38,148 nucleotides of DNA, taken from Methylophaga sp. GTDB taxonomy: Bacteria > Pseudomonadota > Gammaproteobacteria > Nitrosococcales > Methylophagaceae. Shown here one piece after another: positions 1-9,794 of this stretch. The DNA lies in the NCBI GenBank assembly GCA_002733505.1, contig NVVW01000001.1, forward strand, positions 50,052 through 88,199, in the 5' to 3' direction. How positions within the stretch are numbered: the first letter of the stretch is position 1; the number at the start of each line of letters is the position of its first letter. The position numbers and the translations under genes were made by a program. Under the pieces are notes generated by a model. That model worked only from the letters and a program-made list of their open reading frames with translations, made no database searches and was not told the origin of the DNA.

Positions 1-279
1 ACGACCACCGACAGCTAAGGCTTTTTCAAGGTTGACTTGCGAACCCGCCGATAAACTGCCAAGGCTGGTGCAATCCAATGTTTCGCGTGACACATCAAAA
101 CTTAGTTTAGTTTTATCCATCGCTACCACTGTTAAGCAAACCCCATTATTAGCAATGCTATCACCCAGTTTCACATCAGCTAAATCTAGGTCACTGCTAG
201 CCACTTGCAAGCGCACATCACCACCTTGTGCCTGCAGTAATTCGACCTTGCCAATCGCAGCAATAATACCGGTAAACAT
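1..279 (-). CDS. ribE: Riboflavin synthase alpha chain, N-terminal part (cut by window edge)
   Basis: Riboflavin synthase dismutates two 6,7-dimethyl-8-ribityllumazine molecules to riboflavin in the cytosol. Translating the reverse strand from the ATG at 279-277 gives 93 residues beginning MFTGIIAAIGKVE, the usual N-terminus of the family. The first lumazine-binding repeat follows, with GDSIANNGVCLTV (the family usually has GDSIAVNGVCLTV) and a segment matching the usual VSxETLxxTxLG. The frame is open to base 1, so the second repeat lies outside the window. The start is one base beyond the ribD stop, so the two are very probably cotranscribed and translationally coupled. The symbol ribE follows the usage for the alpha subunit; some genomes call it ribC. 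Confidence 0.93.
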   Translation of the reverse strand, partial: MFTGIIAAIGKVELLQAQGGDVRLQVASSDLDLADVKLGDSIANNGVCLTVVAMDKTKLSFDVSRETLDCTSLGSLSAGSQVNLEKALAVGGR

Positions 280-280
280 G

Positions 281-1384
281 TTATCCAACCTTCTTGTAAT
301 TAGGAACGGCAGTAATACGCCAATCATTACCTACAGCGCGTATATCTGTAATATCTAAGTCTATATTCTGAGCCATTGTTTGTAATTCAGGCAAATGAAA
401 TAAACCTTTTGCCGAATCGCCCATTATTTTGGGCGCCATATAAATAATCAATTCATCGATCAAACCAGCGCTCAATAGTGCGCCATTTAATGTTGATCCC
501 GCCTCAACCATTATTTCATTAATGCCACGCGTCGCTAAAACCATCATCATTGTATTTAAATCAACATGGCCCTTTTTTTCAGGAACAGTCAGTACATCAA
601 CTACATTCCCGCGTTCTCTTTTTTTAGTGGTCACAAATAATACTTGATACGGATCATCAAACAAATGGGCATATTCAGGAACGATGGGATCTTTGCCCAC
701 TACTATCCTTAGAGGCTGTCGTATCGATTGTTGATCAGGATACCAATTGCCCTCAGGTCGAACTGTTAGTGAGGGGTCATCGGCTAACAACGTTCCCGTT
801 CCTGTCATGATAGCTGAGCTCTGTGCACGTAATTTCTGCACATCTTGCCGTGCTGCGGGGCCAGTGATCCATTTACTCTCGCCTGTAGCCATCGCTGTTC
901 GGCCATCCAAACTCATTGCTAGTTTACTGCGTACAAAAGGTCGCCCTGTACGCATGCGCTTGCAAAAACCTTTGTTTAATTGTTCTGCTTCATTTTCTAA
1001 AATACCAACAACAACTTCAATACCTGCTTCTTTTAACTTAGCGATGCCCTGACCTGCCACTTGAGGATTGGGATCTTGCATCGCAATGTAAACACGCTTC
1101 ACCCCCGCTTTTATTAACGCATCAGCACAAGGTGGCGTGCGTCCAAAATGGCTACAGGGTTCTAAAGTAACATAACAATCGGCATTTTGTGCGTGTTCGC
1201 CAGCAGCATTCAATGCATTAATTTCAGCATGCGGCTCACCAGCACGTTGGTGCCAGCCTTCTCCTATAACTTGATTGTTTTGTACAATGACACAGCCCAC
1301 ATGAGGGTTAGGATCGGTAGTGAAAAGCCCACGCTCAGCTAATTGCAGCGCGCGTGCCATATAGGTTTGATGAAATGACACCAT
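281..1384 (-). CDS. ribD: Bifunctional riboflavin biosynthesis protein RibD (deaminase/reductase)
   Basis: RibD catalyses two successive steps of riboflavin synthesis: deamination of the 2,5-diaminopyrimidine made from GTP, then NADPH-dependent reduction of the ribose side chain. The 367-residue protein has the length of the E. coli enzyme. The deaminase zinc site is visible as H52-A-E54 plus the cysteines of PCSHFGRTPPC (77 and 86). The reductase half contains KLAMSLDGRTAMATGESKWITG near residues 154-175 and the C-terminal VEAGSTLNGALL segment. It lies six bases after the small Cys-pair gene and one base before ribE, inside the glyA-nrdR-ribD-ribE run. No FMN riboswitch-like leader was seen here, as expected for an internal operon gene. 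Confidence 0.96.
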   Translation of the reverse strand: MVSFHQTYMARALQLAERGLFTTDPNPHVGCVIVQNNQVIGEGWHQRAGEPHAEINALNAAGEHAQNADCYVTLEPCSHFGRTPPCADALIKAGVKRVYIAMQDPNPQVAGQGIAKLKEAGIEVVVGILENEAEQLNKGFCKRMRTGRPFVRSKLAMSLDGRTAMATGESKWITGPAARQDVQKLRAQSSAIMTGTGTLLADDPSLTVRPEGNWYPDQQSIRQPLRIVVGKDPIVPEYAHLFDDPYQVLFVTTKKRERGNVVDVLTVPEKKGHVDLNTMMMVLATRGINEIMVEAGSTLNGALLSAGLIDELIIYMAPKIMGDSAKGLFHLPELQTMAQNIDLDITDIRAVGNDWRITAVPNYKKVG

Positions 1385-1390
1385 TAATCG

Positions 1391-1609
1391 TTATTCAGGA
1401 TGTCGTTCCTGACATCGTGGGCAAATATGCTGCCCGTCACTATGTAACCAACCTTCATTTAAGGCTTCTTCTAACGAGCTTTCAGACCATGCTCGATCAT
1501 CCGTTATTCGACGACCCCCTTTATCACCACGTTGCACACTTCGCTTTTGTTCAATATAACGAATACCCTGCGGATTACAAATATCACAGAAAATAATTAC
1601 TCGAAGCAT
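1391..1609 (-). CDS. Small conserved protein with two CxxC pairs (putative zinc-binding)
   Basis: This 72-residue protein has no function I can name. Its sequence shows a CxxC pair near the N-terminus (C8, C11, in CDICNPQGIR) and another near the C-terminus (C63, C66, in ICPRC), the pattern of a small zinc-ribbon-like fold. Between them lie a basic GGRRITDDRAW segment and a GW-containing segment. It sits two bases after nrdR and six before ribD, so it is an operon member and not a chance reading frame. The antisense frame at 1354-1596 is its shadow. Zinc binding is inferred from the cysteine spacing; a role in riboflavin or nucleotide metabolism is only suggested by position. Confidence 0.75.
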   Translation of the reverse strand: MLRVIIFCDICNPQGIRYIEQKRSVQRGDKGGRRITDDRAWSESSLEEALNEGWLHSDGQHICPRCQERHPE

Positions 1610-1611
1610 AA

Positions 1612-2085
1612 TTAGCCCTCACTCTTATCTTTATTCCGGTTTTCCATGCCTTCTATCACTTCTCTAAAGGCATTCACATCTTGAAAGCTACGATAAACAG
1701 AGGCAAAACGCACATACGCTACTTCATCTAATTCACGCAAGGCATCCATCACCCAGTCACCGACTAAGCGACTTTCTACTTCGCGTTCACCGGTAGCAAT
1801 TAATTGTCGCACAATACCTTTAACGGCAGTATCAATTGCATCTATACTCACGGGGCGTTTTTCTAATGCTTTTAAAAAACCTGCACGTAATTTATTTTCG
1901 TCAAACACTGCTCGCGATTTATCACTTTTGATCAATCTTGGTAGCGATAGTTCCGCCGTTTCGTAGGTGGTAAAGCGTTCGCTACACTCCACACAGCTAC
2001 GCCGACGACGAATCGCATCACCCTCTGTCGAAAGACGAGAGTCAATTACTTTAGAATCATCAGCACCACAAAATGGACAACGCAT
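1612..2085 (-). CDS. nrdR: Transcriptional repressor NrdR
   Basis: NrdR is the ATP/dATP-responsive repressor of ribonucleotide reductase operons, binding NrdR boxes. The 157-residue protein has the expected N-terminal zinc ribbon (C3, C6, C31, C34, in CPFC and CVEC) with the family signature VIDSR and the basic stretch RRRRSC. The ATP-cone domain follows from about residue 48, beginning [11 protein letters not shown]. The stop is two bases before the start of the small Cys-pair gene, and the start lies 12 bases after glyA, matching the common gammaproteobacterial glyA-nrdR-ribD order. No nrd structural gene is in the window, so its targets lie elsewhere. Confidence 0.96.
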   Translation of the reverse strand: MRCPFCGADDSKVIDSRLSTEGDAIRRRRSCVECSERFTTYETAELSLPRLIKSDKSRAVFDENKLRAGFLKALEKRPVSIDAIDTAVKGIVRQLIATGEREVESRLVGDWVMDALRELDEVAYVRFASVYRSFQDVNAFREVIEGMENRNKDKSEG

Positions 2086-2097
2086 TTTATCTTTGCC

Positions 2098-3351
2098 TTA
2101 TGAATAAACAGGCAATGATTGACAAACCGCTAACGCCTTTGCTTTCACTTGTGCAATAACAGTGGCATCACCACGGCTATCAATTACATCACACATCCAT
2201 GTAGCTAGATCTTTACACTGTTGCTCCTTAAAGCCTCGTGTTGTAACGGCTGGCGTTCCCACGCGAATACCTGAGGTTACAAACGGTGATTGCGGATCAT
2301 TGGGCACTGAGTTTTTGTTGATGGTAATATTTGAATTGCCCAACCACGCATCGACTTCTTTACCTGTTAAACCTGCTTCAATAAAGCTTACTAGGAACAA
2401 ATGATCGTCTGTGCCTTTAGACACCACATCATAGCCACGCGCCATAAATACTTCAGCCATCACCCGTGCATTTTTAACCACTTGTTGTTGATAGCTTTTA
2501 AATTCAGGCAACATCGCTTCTTTAAAGGCAATCGCTTTAGCCGCAATCACATGCATTAATGGGCCACCTTGAAAACCCGGGAATACCGCCGAGTTTAATT
2601 TCTTCTCGATTTCAGCATTGGCTTTAGCCAAAATCAAACCACCACGAGGGCCGCGTAATGTTTTATGGGTAGTCGTTGTGGTCACATCGGCAATTTGTAC
2701 TGGGTTAGGATATTCACCCACAGCAACCAAGCCAGCCACATGCGCCATATCAACTAATAAATAAGCACCAATCGAATCGGCAATATCACGAAAACGCTGC
2801 CAATCAACAATACGTGAATAGGCAGAAAAACCTGCCACCACCATTTTTGGTTTGTGCTCTTGGGCTAAACGCTCAACTTCGTCGTAATCAATTTCACCTG
2901 TTTCAGGATTTAAACCATATGAAACAGCGTTATAAATTTTACCGGATGCACTTACTTTTGAACCATGTGTTAAATGACCACCATGCGCCAAACTCATCCC
3001 CAAAATGGTATCACCCGGTTGCAACAAGGCTAAATAAACAGCGGCATTGGCTTGTGAGCCTGAATGGGGTTGCACATTGGCATAGTCCGCACCGAATAAT
3101 TCTTTAGCACGATCCATCGCCAATTGTTCAGCCTGATCAACATATTCACACCCACCGTAATAACGCTTACCCGGATAACCTTCTGCATATTTATTGGTTA
3201 ATGAAGAGCCTTGCGCCTCCATCACCCGTGGGCTACAGTAGTTTTCAGACGCAATTAATTCAATATGATCTTCTTGACGTTGATTTTCTGCTTCAATCGC
3301 TTGAAATATTTCATCATCAAATCCAGCAATGGTCATGTTTTTGTTGTACAC
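2098..3351 (-). CDS. glyA: Serine hydroxymethyltransferase GlyA (GTG start proposed)
   Basis: GlyA is the PLP enzyme that interconverts serine and glycine and charges tetrahydrofolate with a one-carbon unit. The family is recognised from [34 protein letters not shown] and the PLP-lysine segment [14 protein letters not shown]. The longest frame opens with an ATG at 3372, but that has no ribosome binding site. A GTG at 3351-3349 is preceded by AGGGG at a good distance and gives a 417-residue protein, the length of E. coli GlyA, starting (M)[16 protein letters not shown] therefore place the start there; the internal ATG at 3336 is a weaker alternative. It is the first gene of the run to ribE and diverges from the dehydrogenase at 3437. 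Confidence 0.95.
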   Translation of the reverse strand: MYNKNMTIAGFDDEIFQAIEAENQRQEDHIELIASENYCSPRVMEAQGSSLTNKYAEGYPGKRYYGGCEYVDQAEQLAMDRAKELFGADYANVQPHSGSQANAAVYLALLQPGDTILGMSLAHGGHLTHGSKVSASGKIYNAVSYGLNPETGEIDYDEVERLAQEHKPKMVVAGFSAYSRIVDWQRFRDIADSIGAYLLVDMAHVAGLVAVGEYPNPVQIADVTTTTTHKTLRGPRGGLILAKANAEIEKKLNSAVFPGFQGGPLMHVIAAKAIAFKEAMLPEFKSYQQQVVKNARVMAEVFMARGYDVVSKGTDDHLFLVSFIEAGLTGKEVDAWLGNSNITINKNSVPNDPQSPFVTSGIRVGTPAVTTRGFKEQQCKDLATWMCDVIDSRGDATVIAQVKAKALAVCQSLPVYS

Positions 3352-3436
3352 GGTGATCCCCTGTTCCTGCATTAATATATTTAAACTATTCTACAGCACC
3401 ATGTACTATGCTTCTATTACTTAAGGAATTTTATTT

Positions 3437-4294
3437 ATGAAACTCTCACTTATCGGTGCCGGTTTGATGGGGCAGGCATTATCTGAACATCTTCTAGCAG
3501 AGAACCAATCACTCACAATATTCAATCGTAGCGCTGACAAAACCGATCAACTAAAGCAACAAGGTGCGACAATTGTAACTTCTGCGCAACAAGCCTTAAA
3601 TACTAGTGACTTTTGTTTGTTAATGTTAAGTGATGCCGAAGCGATTAATATCGTGCTTGATAGCATCGAACCAGATTCATTTAAAGATAAATTCATTATT
3701 CAGATGGGCACCATTGCACCCGATGAATCTCGAGAACTTGCAAAACGTATCACCGACAATCAAGGACGTTATCTTGAATGCCCTGTTTTAGGTAGCCTGC
3801 CCGAAGCACGAACAGGCACATTAATCTTAATGGCAGGCGGCCATGATGAAGATTACCAAACCGCATTACCATTGTTAAACCTGATCGGAAAAGATCCGCA
3901 ACACATTGGTAATGTCGGGCAGGGTTCATCGGTTAAATTAGCTATGAATCAATTGATTGCAGGGTTAACCTCTAGCTTTGCATTAAGCTTGGCTTTAGTA
4001 GAAAAAGAAGGTGTTGAAATTGAACAATTTATGAAAATTGTGCGGGACAGTGCTTTATATGCACCCACATTTGATAAAAAAATCGATCGCATGTTACAGC
4101 GCGATTTTAGTAAGCCAAACTTCCCCACAAAACATTTAGCCAAAGATACCCGATTGTTTTTATCTGTTGCTAAACGATTAGGATTGGAAACATGTGCACT
4201 TGAAGGCATTGCTCAATTATTGGATAAAACATTAGATCAGGGTCTAGCTGATACTGATTATTCAGCTATTTATTCAGGTATAACAAAACTCTAA
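3437..4294 (+). CDS. NAD(P)-dependent beta-hydroxyacid dehydrogenase family oxidoreductase
   Basis: This 285-residue protein belongs to the 3-hydroxyisobutyrate / tartronate semialdehyde / 6-phosphogluconate dehydrogenase superfamily. The N-terminal Rossmann motif is GAGLMG (residues 8-13), followed by FNRS, the usual position where cofactor specificity is read. The substrate-binding segment at about 118-122 appears as CPVLGSLPEARTGTL, and the catalytic lysine region as GQGSSVKLAMNQL. The C-terminal all-helical domain follows. The substrate cannot be deduced from sequence; related proteins include glyoxylate/succinic semialdehyde reductases. A ribosome binding site (AAGGA) lies before the ATG. 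It diverges from glyA with an 85-base gap and converges on the orphan gene at 4311, so it is probably monocistronic. Confidence 0.85.
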   Translation: MKLSLIGAGLMGQALSEHLLAENQSLTIFNRSADKTDQLKQQGATIVTSAQQALNTSDFCLLMLSDAEAINIVLDSIEPDSFKDKFIIQMGTIAPDESRELAKRITDNQGRYLECPVLGSLPEARTGTLILMAGGHDEDYQTALPLLNLIGKDPQHIGNVGQGSSVKLAMNQLIAGLTSSFALSLALVEKEGVEIEQFMKIVRDSALYAPTFDKKIDRMLQRDFSKPNFPTKHLAKDTRLFLSVAKRLGLETCALEGIAQLLDKTLDQGLADTDYSAIYSGITKL

Positions 4295-4310
4295 ATATGA
4301 AGTTTTCAAT

Positions 4311-4841
4311 TTATTTAGACCTCAAATATTGTTCTTCTTTAACTTCTGGAATGGCAACAATTATATCCCCTATTTTTTCCACCAAATCATGAGATTTTTT
4401 ATAATTATCTATTAAGTCATCGACAGAAAGTGAAACTGAATTTTTAGGCTTAGTTTTGGTAGGTTGTTTGCCCGACATTTTAAATCCAATCATAGTTTTA
4501 TCATTTTTCCGCACCCATAAAAGGTGAGCAAATTTATTTCTCATTACTCTGAGATTAGCTACATCGACCATTAATTCTACAATTTCCAGATCTAACTCTT
4601 TTGAAATTATTAAATGATTGTATCTGGTTCTATGAATATCTAAAGCATTTTTAACAGCAATTTCTAGTTTCACAGCACTCATTTCATCGCTATAGGTTCT
4701 TCCTAAAAACTCTGGAGTAAATAAAAGACGGCTTAACAGTAAGCCAAGTAAGAACTCTAAATTGGACCATTCAATAAATGCTCTTCCAAGATACTCGTAT
4801 TGTTCTGAAGTTAGATCAGAATATTTCCCATGATTTAACAT
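4311..4841 (-). CDS. Hypothetical protein with HEPN-like RxxxxH motif
   Basis: I do not recognise this 176-residue protein as a named family. The predicted composition is alpha-helical and charged, with no signal peptide or clear transmembrane segment; the hydrophobic stretch near residues 30-42 looks like a helix core. R101-NKFA-H106 fits the Rx4-6H motif of HEPN-domain ribonucleases and sits in a helix-compatible context, as in many HEPN proteins. The C-terminal part (about 115-176) is Lys-rich and more variable. The gene is visibly more AT-rich than its neighbours and stands between purA and glyA, which flank each other's operons in many relatives without it. Acquisition by transfer is therefore likely. 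HEPN membership is an inference from one motif. Confidence 0.6.
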   Translation of the reverse strand: MLNHGKYSDLTSEQYEYLGRAFIEWSNLEFLLGLLLSRLLFTPEFLGRTYSDEMSAVKLEIAVKNALDIHRTRYNHLIISKELDLEIVELMVDVANLRVMRNKFAHLLWVRKNDKTMIGFKMSGKQPTKTKPKNSVSLSVDDLIDNYKKSHDLVEKIGDIIVAIPEVKEEQYLRSK

Positions 4842-4862
4842 ATTGAATATCCTAATATTTAT

Positions 4863-6304
<1,442 letters not shown>

Positions 6305-6312
6305 GAGGAGCG

Positions 6313-6343
6313 AATCTTCACACATTGAATGATTACGGGTATA
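6313..6343. repeat. Solo arm of the MITE-like repeat
   Basis: These 31 bases are identical to 11360-11390, the right arm of the element between miaA and hfq, and match its left arm with one difference in inverted orientation. Only one arm is present here, directly next to the large palindrome in the hisZ-purA gap, suggesting a deletion derivative or a nested insertion. Confidence 0.8.
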
Positions 6344-6361
6344 AATTATATTGAAACGATT

Positions 6362-7471
6362 TTATTTTGGTAGCTCGTAGATAACTGTTTGACCTTGACT
6401 ACGTAATTCTGCAATTTTTTGTTGCTGAGCTTCATCATCAGACCATTCAACAGAAATAATATTTTGCTCTTCATCTTCGGCAGTTAATTGATTAGCAATC
6501 GCTTTTAAATCTAAACTAAAACCTGTTGCTGGTTGTGCATGACCAAAGTCGGCGCCAATGTCATCATAACGTCCGCCCATCGCAATCGCCTGTGAGCTTC
6601 CGGCTTGATAAACGGCAAACACAACACCAGTATGGTAGTGATAGCCACGCAATTCAGCCAAGTCAAAATTAAGTGCCACATTTGGTAGTCGTTGCGCCAT
6701 CAAATCGGCCATTATTTGCAGTGTATTAAGCGATTTTTGAACCGGTTCAGAGGCTTTATTCAATACTTGTTGTGCTTGCTCAAGCACAGCTACACCACCG
6801 TTTAATTCTGCCAACGCTAGCAACATAGATTTATTATCAGCAGATAGTTGATACTCTGATAATAGCTTTTCTATTTGTGTTATATCTTTGCGTTGCAATG
6901 CGGCAAAAAGCTCTTGCTCTTGCTCTTCGCTTAAATCTGCATCTTCAGCTAAACCACGATAAATACCAACATGACCAATATCCAGCAATAAGTCATTATC
7001 AATATTAGCGCTAGCCAACATTTCAATCATCAGCTGCACAATTTCCATATCACTTTCAGAGCCAGCATGGCCATATATTTCAGCACCTAATTGAATAGGA
7101 TTGCGTGATGTACCTTGCCCCTGCGGTAAGGTGTGCAATACATTGCCAATATAACAAAGCCGTAGTATATCGTCATCATCACGTAAATTATGTGCGGCTA
7201 TGCGCGCCACCTGTGGTGTCATATCCGCACGCAACCCCATTAAACGCCCTGACATGCGATCCATTAATTTAAAGGTCTGCAAATCAAGCGCTTTACCGGT
7301 ACCGGTCAATAAAGAATCAAGATATTCAACCAAAGGTGGAAACACTAATTTATAGCCCCAGCTTTGCATTTTATCAATCAATTTACGGCGCAACAATTCA
7401 AGTTGTGCCGCTTGATCCGGCATTAACTCATCAATGCCCTCTGGCAGCAACCAACGATTTTCAAGACTCAT
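6362..7471 (-). CDS. hisZ: ATP phosphoribosyltransferase regulatory subunit HisZ
   Basis: HisZ is a catalytically inactive relative of histidyl-tRNA synthetase that pairs with short-form HisG in the first step of histidine synthesis. The 369-residue protein shows the class II synthetase-like core: WLLPEGIDELMP at the N-terminus, GYKLVFPPLVEYLDSLL, LMDRMSGRLMGLRADMTPQVARIAA, and the C-terminal GYHYHTGVVFAVY and GGRYDDIG segments. It lacks the anticodon-binding domain of HisS, as expected. It follows the DUF2065 gene with no gap. HisZ between hflC and purA is a known arrangement in gammas such as Pseudomonas. hisG is not in the window. Confidence 0.93.
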   Translation of the reverse strand: MSLENRWLLPEGIDELMPDQAAQLELLRRKLIDKMQSWGYKLVFPPLVEYLDSLLTGTGKALDLQTFKLMDRMSGRLMGLRADMTPQVARIAAHNLRDDDDILRLCYIGNVLHTLPQGQGTSRNPIQLGAEIYGHAGSESDMEIVQLMIEMLASANIDNDLLLDIGHVGIYRGLAEDADLSEEQEQELFAALQRKDITQIEKLLSEYQLSADNKSMLLALAELNGGVAVLEQAQQVLNKASEPVQKSLNTLQIMADLMAQRLPNVALNFDLAELRGYHYHTGVVFAVYQAGSSQAIAMGGRYDDIGADFGHAQPATGFSLDLKAIANQLTAEDEEQNIISVEWSDDEAQQQKIAELRSQGQTVIYELPK

Positions 7472-7672
7472 CTAACTATTTACCCAATAAAGTATCACCA
7501 AGCCTAATGTCATGCTAAATAAGCCTATCATTCGTAAATGCCGATCTTGCATGGCCACCATTTGTAATAGTGCGCGACGAAATGCGCTTGGATTCAGAAA
7601 GGGCATCAGCCCTTCAAATACCAACACCAATGCTGATGCTAACCACAGGCTATGTATAAACGCATCACTCAC
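7472..7672 (-). CDS. DUF2065 small membrane protein (YjeT-like)
   Basis: A 66-residue protein with two hydrophobic segments, about 8-26 (LWLASALVLVFEGLMPFLNP) and 46-63 (MIGLFSMTLGLVILYW), separated by a short basic loop. This is the DUF2065/YjeT pattern, found next to hflC in many gammaproteobacteria. The inner-membrane location is inferred. It lies eight bases after hflC and abuts hisZ, so it is cotranscribed. Its function is unknown; proximity to the HflKC complex has long suggested, but not shown, a link. Confidence 0.88.
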   Translation of the reverse strand: MSDAFIHSLWLASALVLVFEGLMPFLNPSAFRRALLQMVAMQDRHLRMIGLFSMTLGLVILYWVNS

Positions 7673-7680
7673 GCAAGGTT

Positions 7681-8541
7681 TTAGTCTTGAGAACGACTAA
7701 AGTCTTTAAAGAATTCACCTTTAGGCTCGATCACTAACATATCATCACCATCAAATACGTTTTTATATGCCTCTAAGCGACGATTAAATGCAAAAAACTC
7801 CTCATTTTTCCCGAATGCCTCTGCATAAATATTAGTAGCTTGTGCATCACCGCTACCACGCACTTCTTTTGCTTTCTGCTCCGCTTCCGCCAAAGTAGTG
7901 ATCACATCTCTATCTGCTTTTGCTCTAACCTCCTCGGCTTGTTCTGCACCTTGAGCACGTGTTTCATTAGCCTCTTGTAAACGGTCTGTGCGCATCCGTT
8001 GATAAACAGCATCATTAATATCAGCAGGGAAATCAATGCGTTTAATGCGAATACTGACAATCTCGATCCCCATCTCGCGGGAACTTTTATTGGCTTGTTC
8101 TAAAATATCAGCAACCATAGTCGTACGATCGCCCGCAACCACTTCATTAACCGTTCGGGTAGCAAATGCATCACGTAAACCATTATTTACAATATTAAAC
8201 AAACGTGAACTTGCTAAACGCTGATCACCAGATACAGCCGTAAAAAACCTGCCCGTATCTGCAATTCTCCATAACAGAAAAGAATCAACCAATAGGTTCT
8301 TATTTCTACCTGTTAGATAATTTTCAGGTTTCGCATCTATAGTTAAAATACGACCATCAAAACGCTTAACACTTTCAATTAACGGTATTTTAAAGTGCAT
8401 TCCAGGTTTAAAGTCTGCACGCTTAATTTCCCCCAAATGAAGCAATAATACACGCTCACGTTGGTCAACAAAGAATATTGTCGAGCTAAGCACAATGATA
8501 ACCAATATGGTTCCGAAAAATAGTTTATGTAATATTGTCAT
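7681..8541 (-). CDS. hflC: FtsH protease modulator HflC
   Basis: HflC forms with HflK a large membrane-anchored SPFH-domain complex that surrounds and restrains the FtsH protease. A signal-anchor helix is seen at about residues 5-22 (LFFGTILVIIVLSSTIFF). The SPFH/band-7 domain follows, with RERVLLLHLGEIKRADFKPGMHFKIP, and then a long Ala/Glu-rich coiled-coil stretch (about 175-240). The frame can be extended by ten codons to 8571, but the ATG at 8541-8539 has a strong GAGGAGGG ribosome site and begins with MTILHKLFF. With that start the protein has 286 residues and the start lies one base after the hflK stop, arguing for coupled translation and equal stoichiometry. Confidence 0.95.
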   Translation of the reverse strand: MTILHKLFFGTILVIIVLSSTIFFVDQRERVLLLHLGEIKRADFKPGMHFKIPLIESVKRFDGRILTIDAKPENYLTGRNKNLLVDSFLLWRIADTGRFFTAVSGDQRLASSRLFNIVNNGLRDAFATRTVNEVVAGDRTTMVADILEQANKSSREMGIEIVSIRIKRIDFPADINDAVYQRMRTDRLQEANETRAQGAEQAEEVRAKADRDVITTLAEAEQKAKEVRGSGDAQATNIYAEAFGKNEEFFAFNRRLEAYKNVFDGDDMLVIEPKGEFFKDFSRSQD

Positions 8542-8542
8542 A

Positions 8543-9718
8543 TTAACGCCCTCCTCTGCTGCGCGCATCATTTGTTGCTGGTGAATTACTGGACATACCC
8601 GTTGCTGGATAGGCAGTTAAACTACCTAAATCAACTCGAGTAGGAGATGATGATGCTTTACCCAAGCGATCTAATGGTAAATACAATACATTATTACTAT
8701 CCTTAGACACATCAACCAACACTTTTTGACTTTGACTATAAACTGACTCCATTGTCTCTAGAAACAGGCGCTCTCTAGTAATAGCAGGTGCGCGCTCATA
8801 TTCTGCTAGCACTTGGCTAAAATGACTAGCTTCACCAAGCGCTTTCGCAATAACTTGGCTTTTATAGGCTTCAGATGTTTCTCTTATACGCGAAGCCCGA
8901 CCTCGCGCCCTTGGCACAATATCTCTGGCATAAGCAAAGGCTTCATTTATTTGGCTTTCTTTATCAGCATCTGCTTTTACTACATCCGCAAAGGCAGCTT
9001 GAACTTGAGGTGGTGGCTGAATATCAGGCATATTAAAATCCGTCACCATTAAACCCGTACCGAAATCAGCCAGTAATTCTTGCAATTTCATTCGGGTTTG
9101 GGTGGCCATCGCCGACCGACCTGTTCTAAACACTTCATCCATTGTTGTTTTACCGACAATTTCACGCACCGCACTCTCGGTCATTTGGCGCAATGTTAAA
9201 TCAGGGTTCACCACATTAAACAAATAGGCCGCTGCGTCTTCAACATTAAATTGCACTTCGACTTTCAGCTCGACAATATTTTCATCTTTGGTTAGCATCA
9301 GTGCTTCTGCTGAAACACTGCCACCAGCTTGTCCAAAACCAATGGTTACGGTTCTAACACGCGCAACATCCACTTTTTCAACCTTTTCAAATGGATAAGG
9401 AATATGCCAATGTGGACCCGGCATTGTAGTTTCGGTATACGCTCCAAAACGCATTTCTACGCCACGTTCGGCTGGCTGCACGATATAAATACCTGAAAGT
9501 AGCCATACTACAATAGCGACTAGTATCATTAAGCTTAATGCAATTGAGCTACCGCCACCACCCGATGATTCTTTATTACCATCATTAGATGAGCTACCAC
9601 CAAATATGCCGGCTAGTTTACGCTGCATATTTTTGATTACTTCATCAAGATCAGGTGGGCCATCATTACCGCGGTTACCCCACGGATCTTTATTGTTGCC
9701 AGGTTCATTCCAAGCCAT
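8543..9718 (-). CDS. hflK: FtsH protease modulator HflK
   Basis: HflK is the larger SPFH partner of HflC in the periplasm-facing HflKC complex around FtsH. The preferred start at 9718 gives MAWNEPGNNKDPWGN, matching the MAWNxPG opening of the family, and has a GGAGAG ribosome site; an 11-codon extension to 9751 exists but is unsupported. The 391-residue protein has a Gly/Asp/Pro-rich cytoplasmic N-terminus, GPPDLDEVI, a transmembrane helix in the region IALSLMILVAIVVWLLSGIY, the band-7 domain from VQPAERGVEMRFG, and a coiled-coil tail with ARGRASRIRETSEAYK. It is preceded by hflX in the same run. Confidence 0.95.
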   Translation of the reverse strand: MAWNEPGNNKDPWGNRGNDGPPDLDEVIKNMQRKLAGIFGGSSSNDGNKESSGGGGSSIALSLMILVAIVVWLLSGIYIVQPAERGVEMRFGAYTETTMPGPHWHIPYPFEKVEKVDVARVRTVTIGFGQAGGSVSAEALMLTKDENIVELKVEVQFNVEDAAAYLFNVVNPDLTLRQMTESAVREIVGKTTMDEVFRTGRSAMATQTRMKLQELLADFGTGLMVTDFNMPDIQPPPQVQAAFADVVKADADKESQINEAFAYARDIVPRARGRASRIRETSEAYKSQVIAKALGEASHFSQVLAEYERAPAITRERLFLETMESVYSQSQKVLVDVSKDSNNVLYLPLDRLGKASSSPTRVDLGSLTAYPATGMSSNSPATNDARSRGGR

Positions 9719-9794
9719 TACTCTCTCCAAGCTGATATTACTAAAATTCAAACACGCCTATTTTACGTAGTTAGTTCGCTTTATGGAACATAAA

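Noticed and set aside
1..3436. FMN riboswitch or other riboswitch near the riboflavin genes or glyA
   Set aside because: ribD and ribE are internal operon genes with gaps of one to six bases, and the 85-base glyA leader is too short for a glycine or FMN riboswitch.
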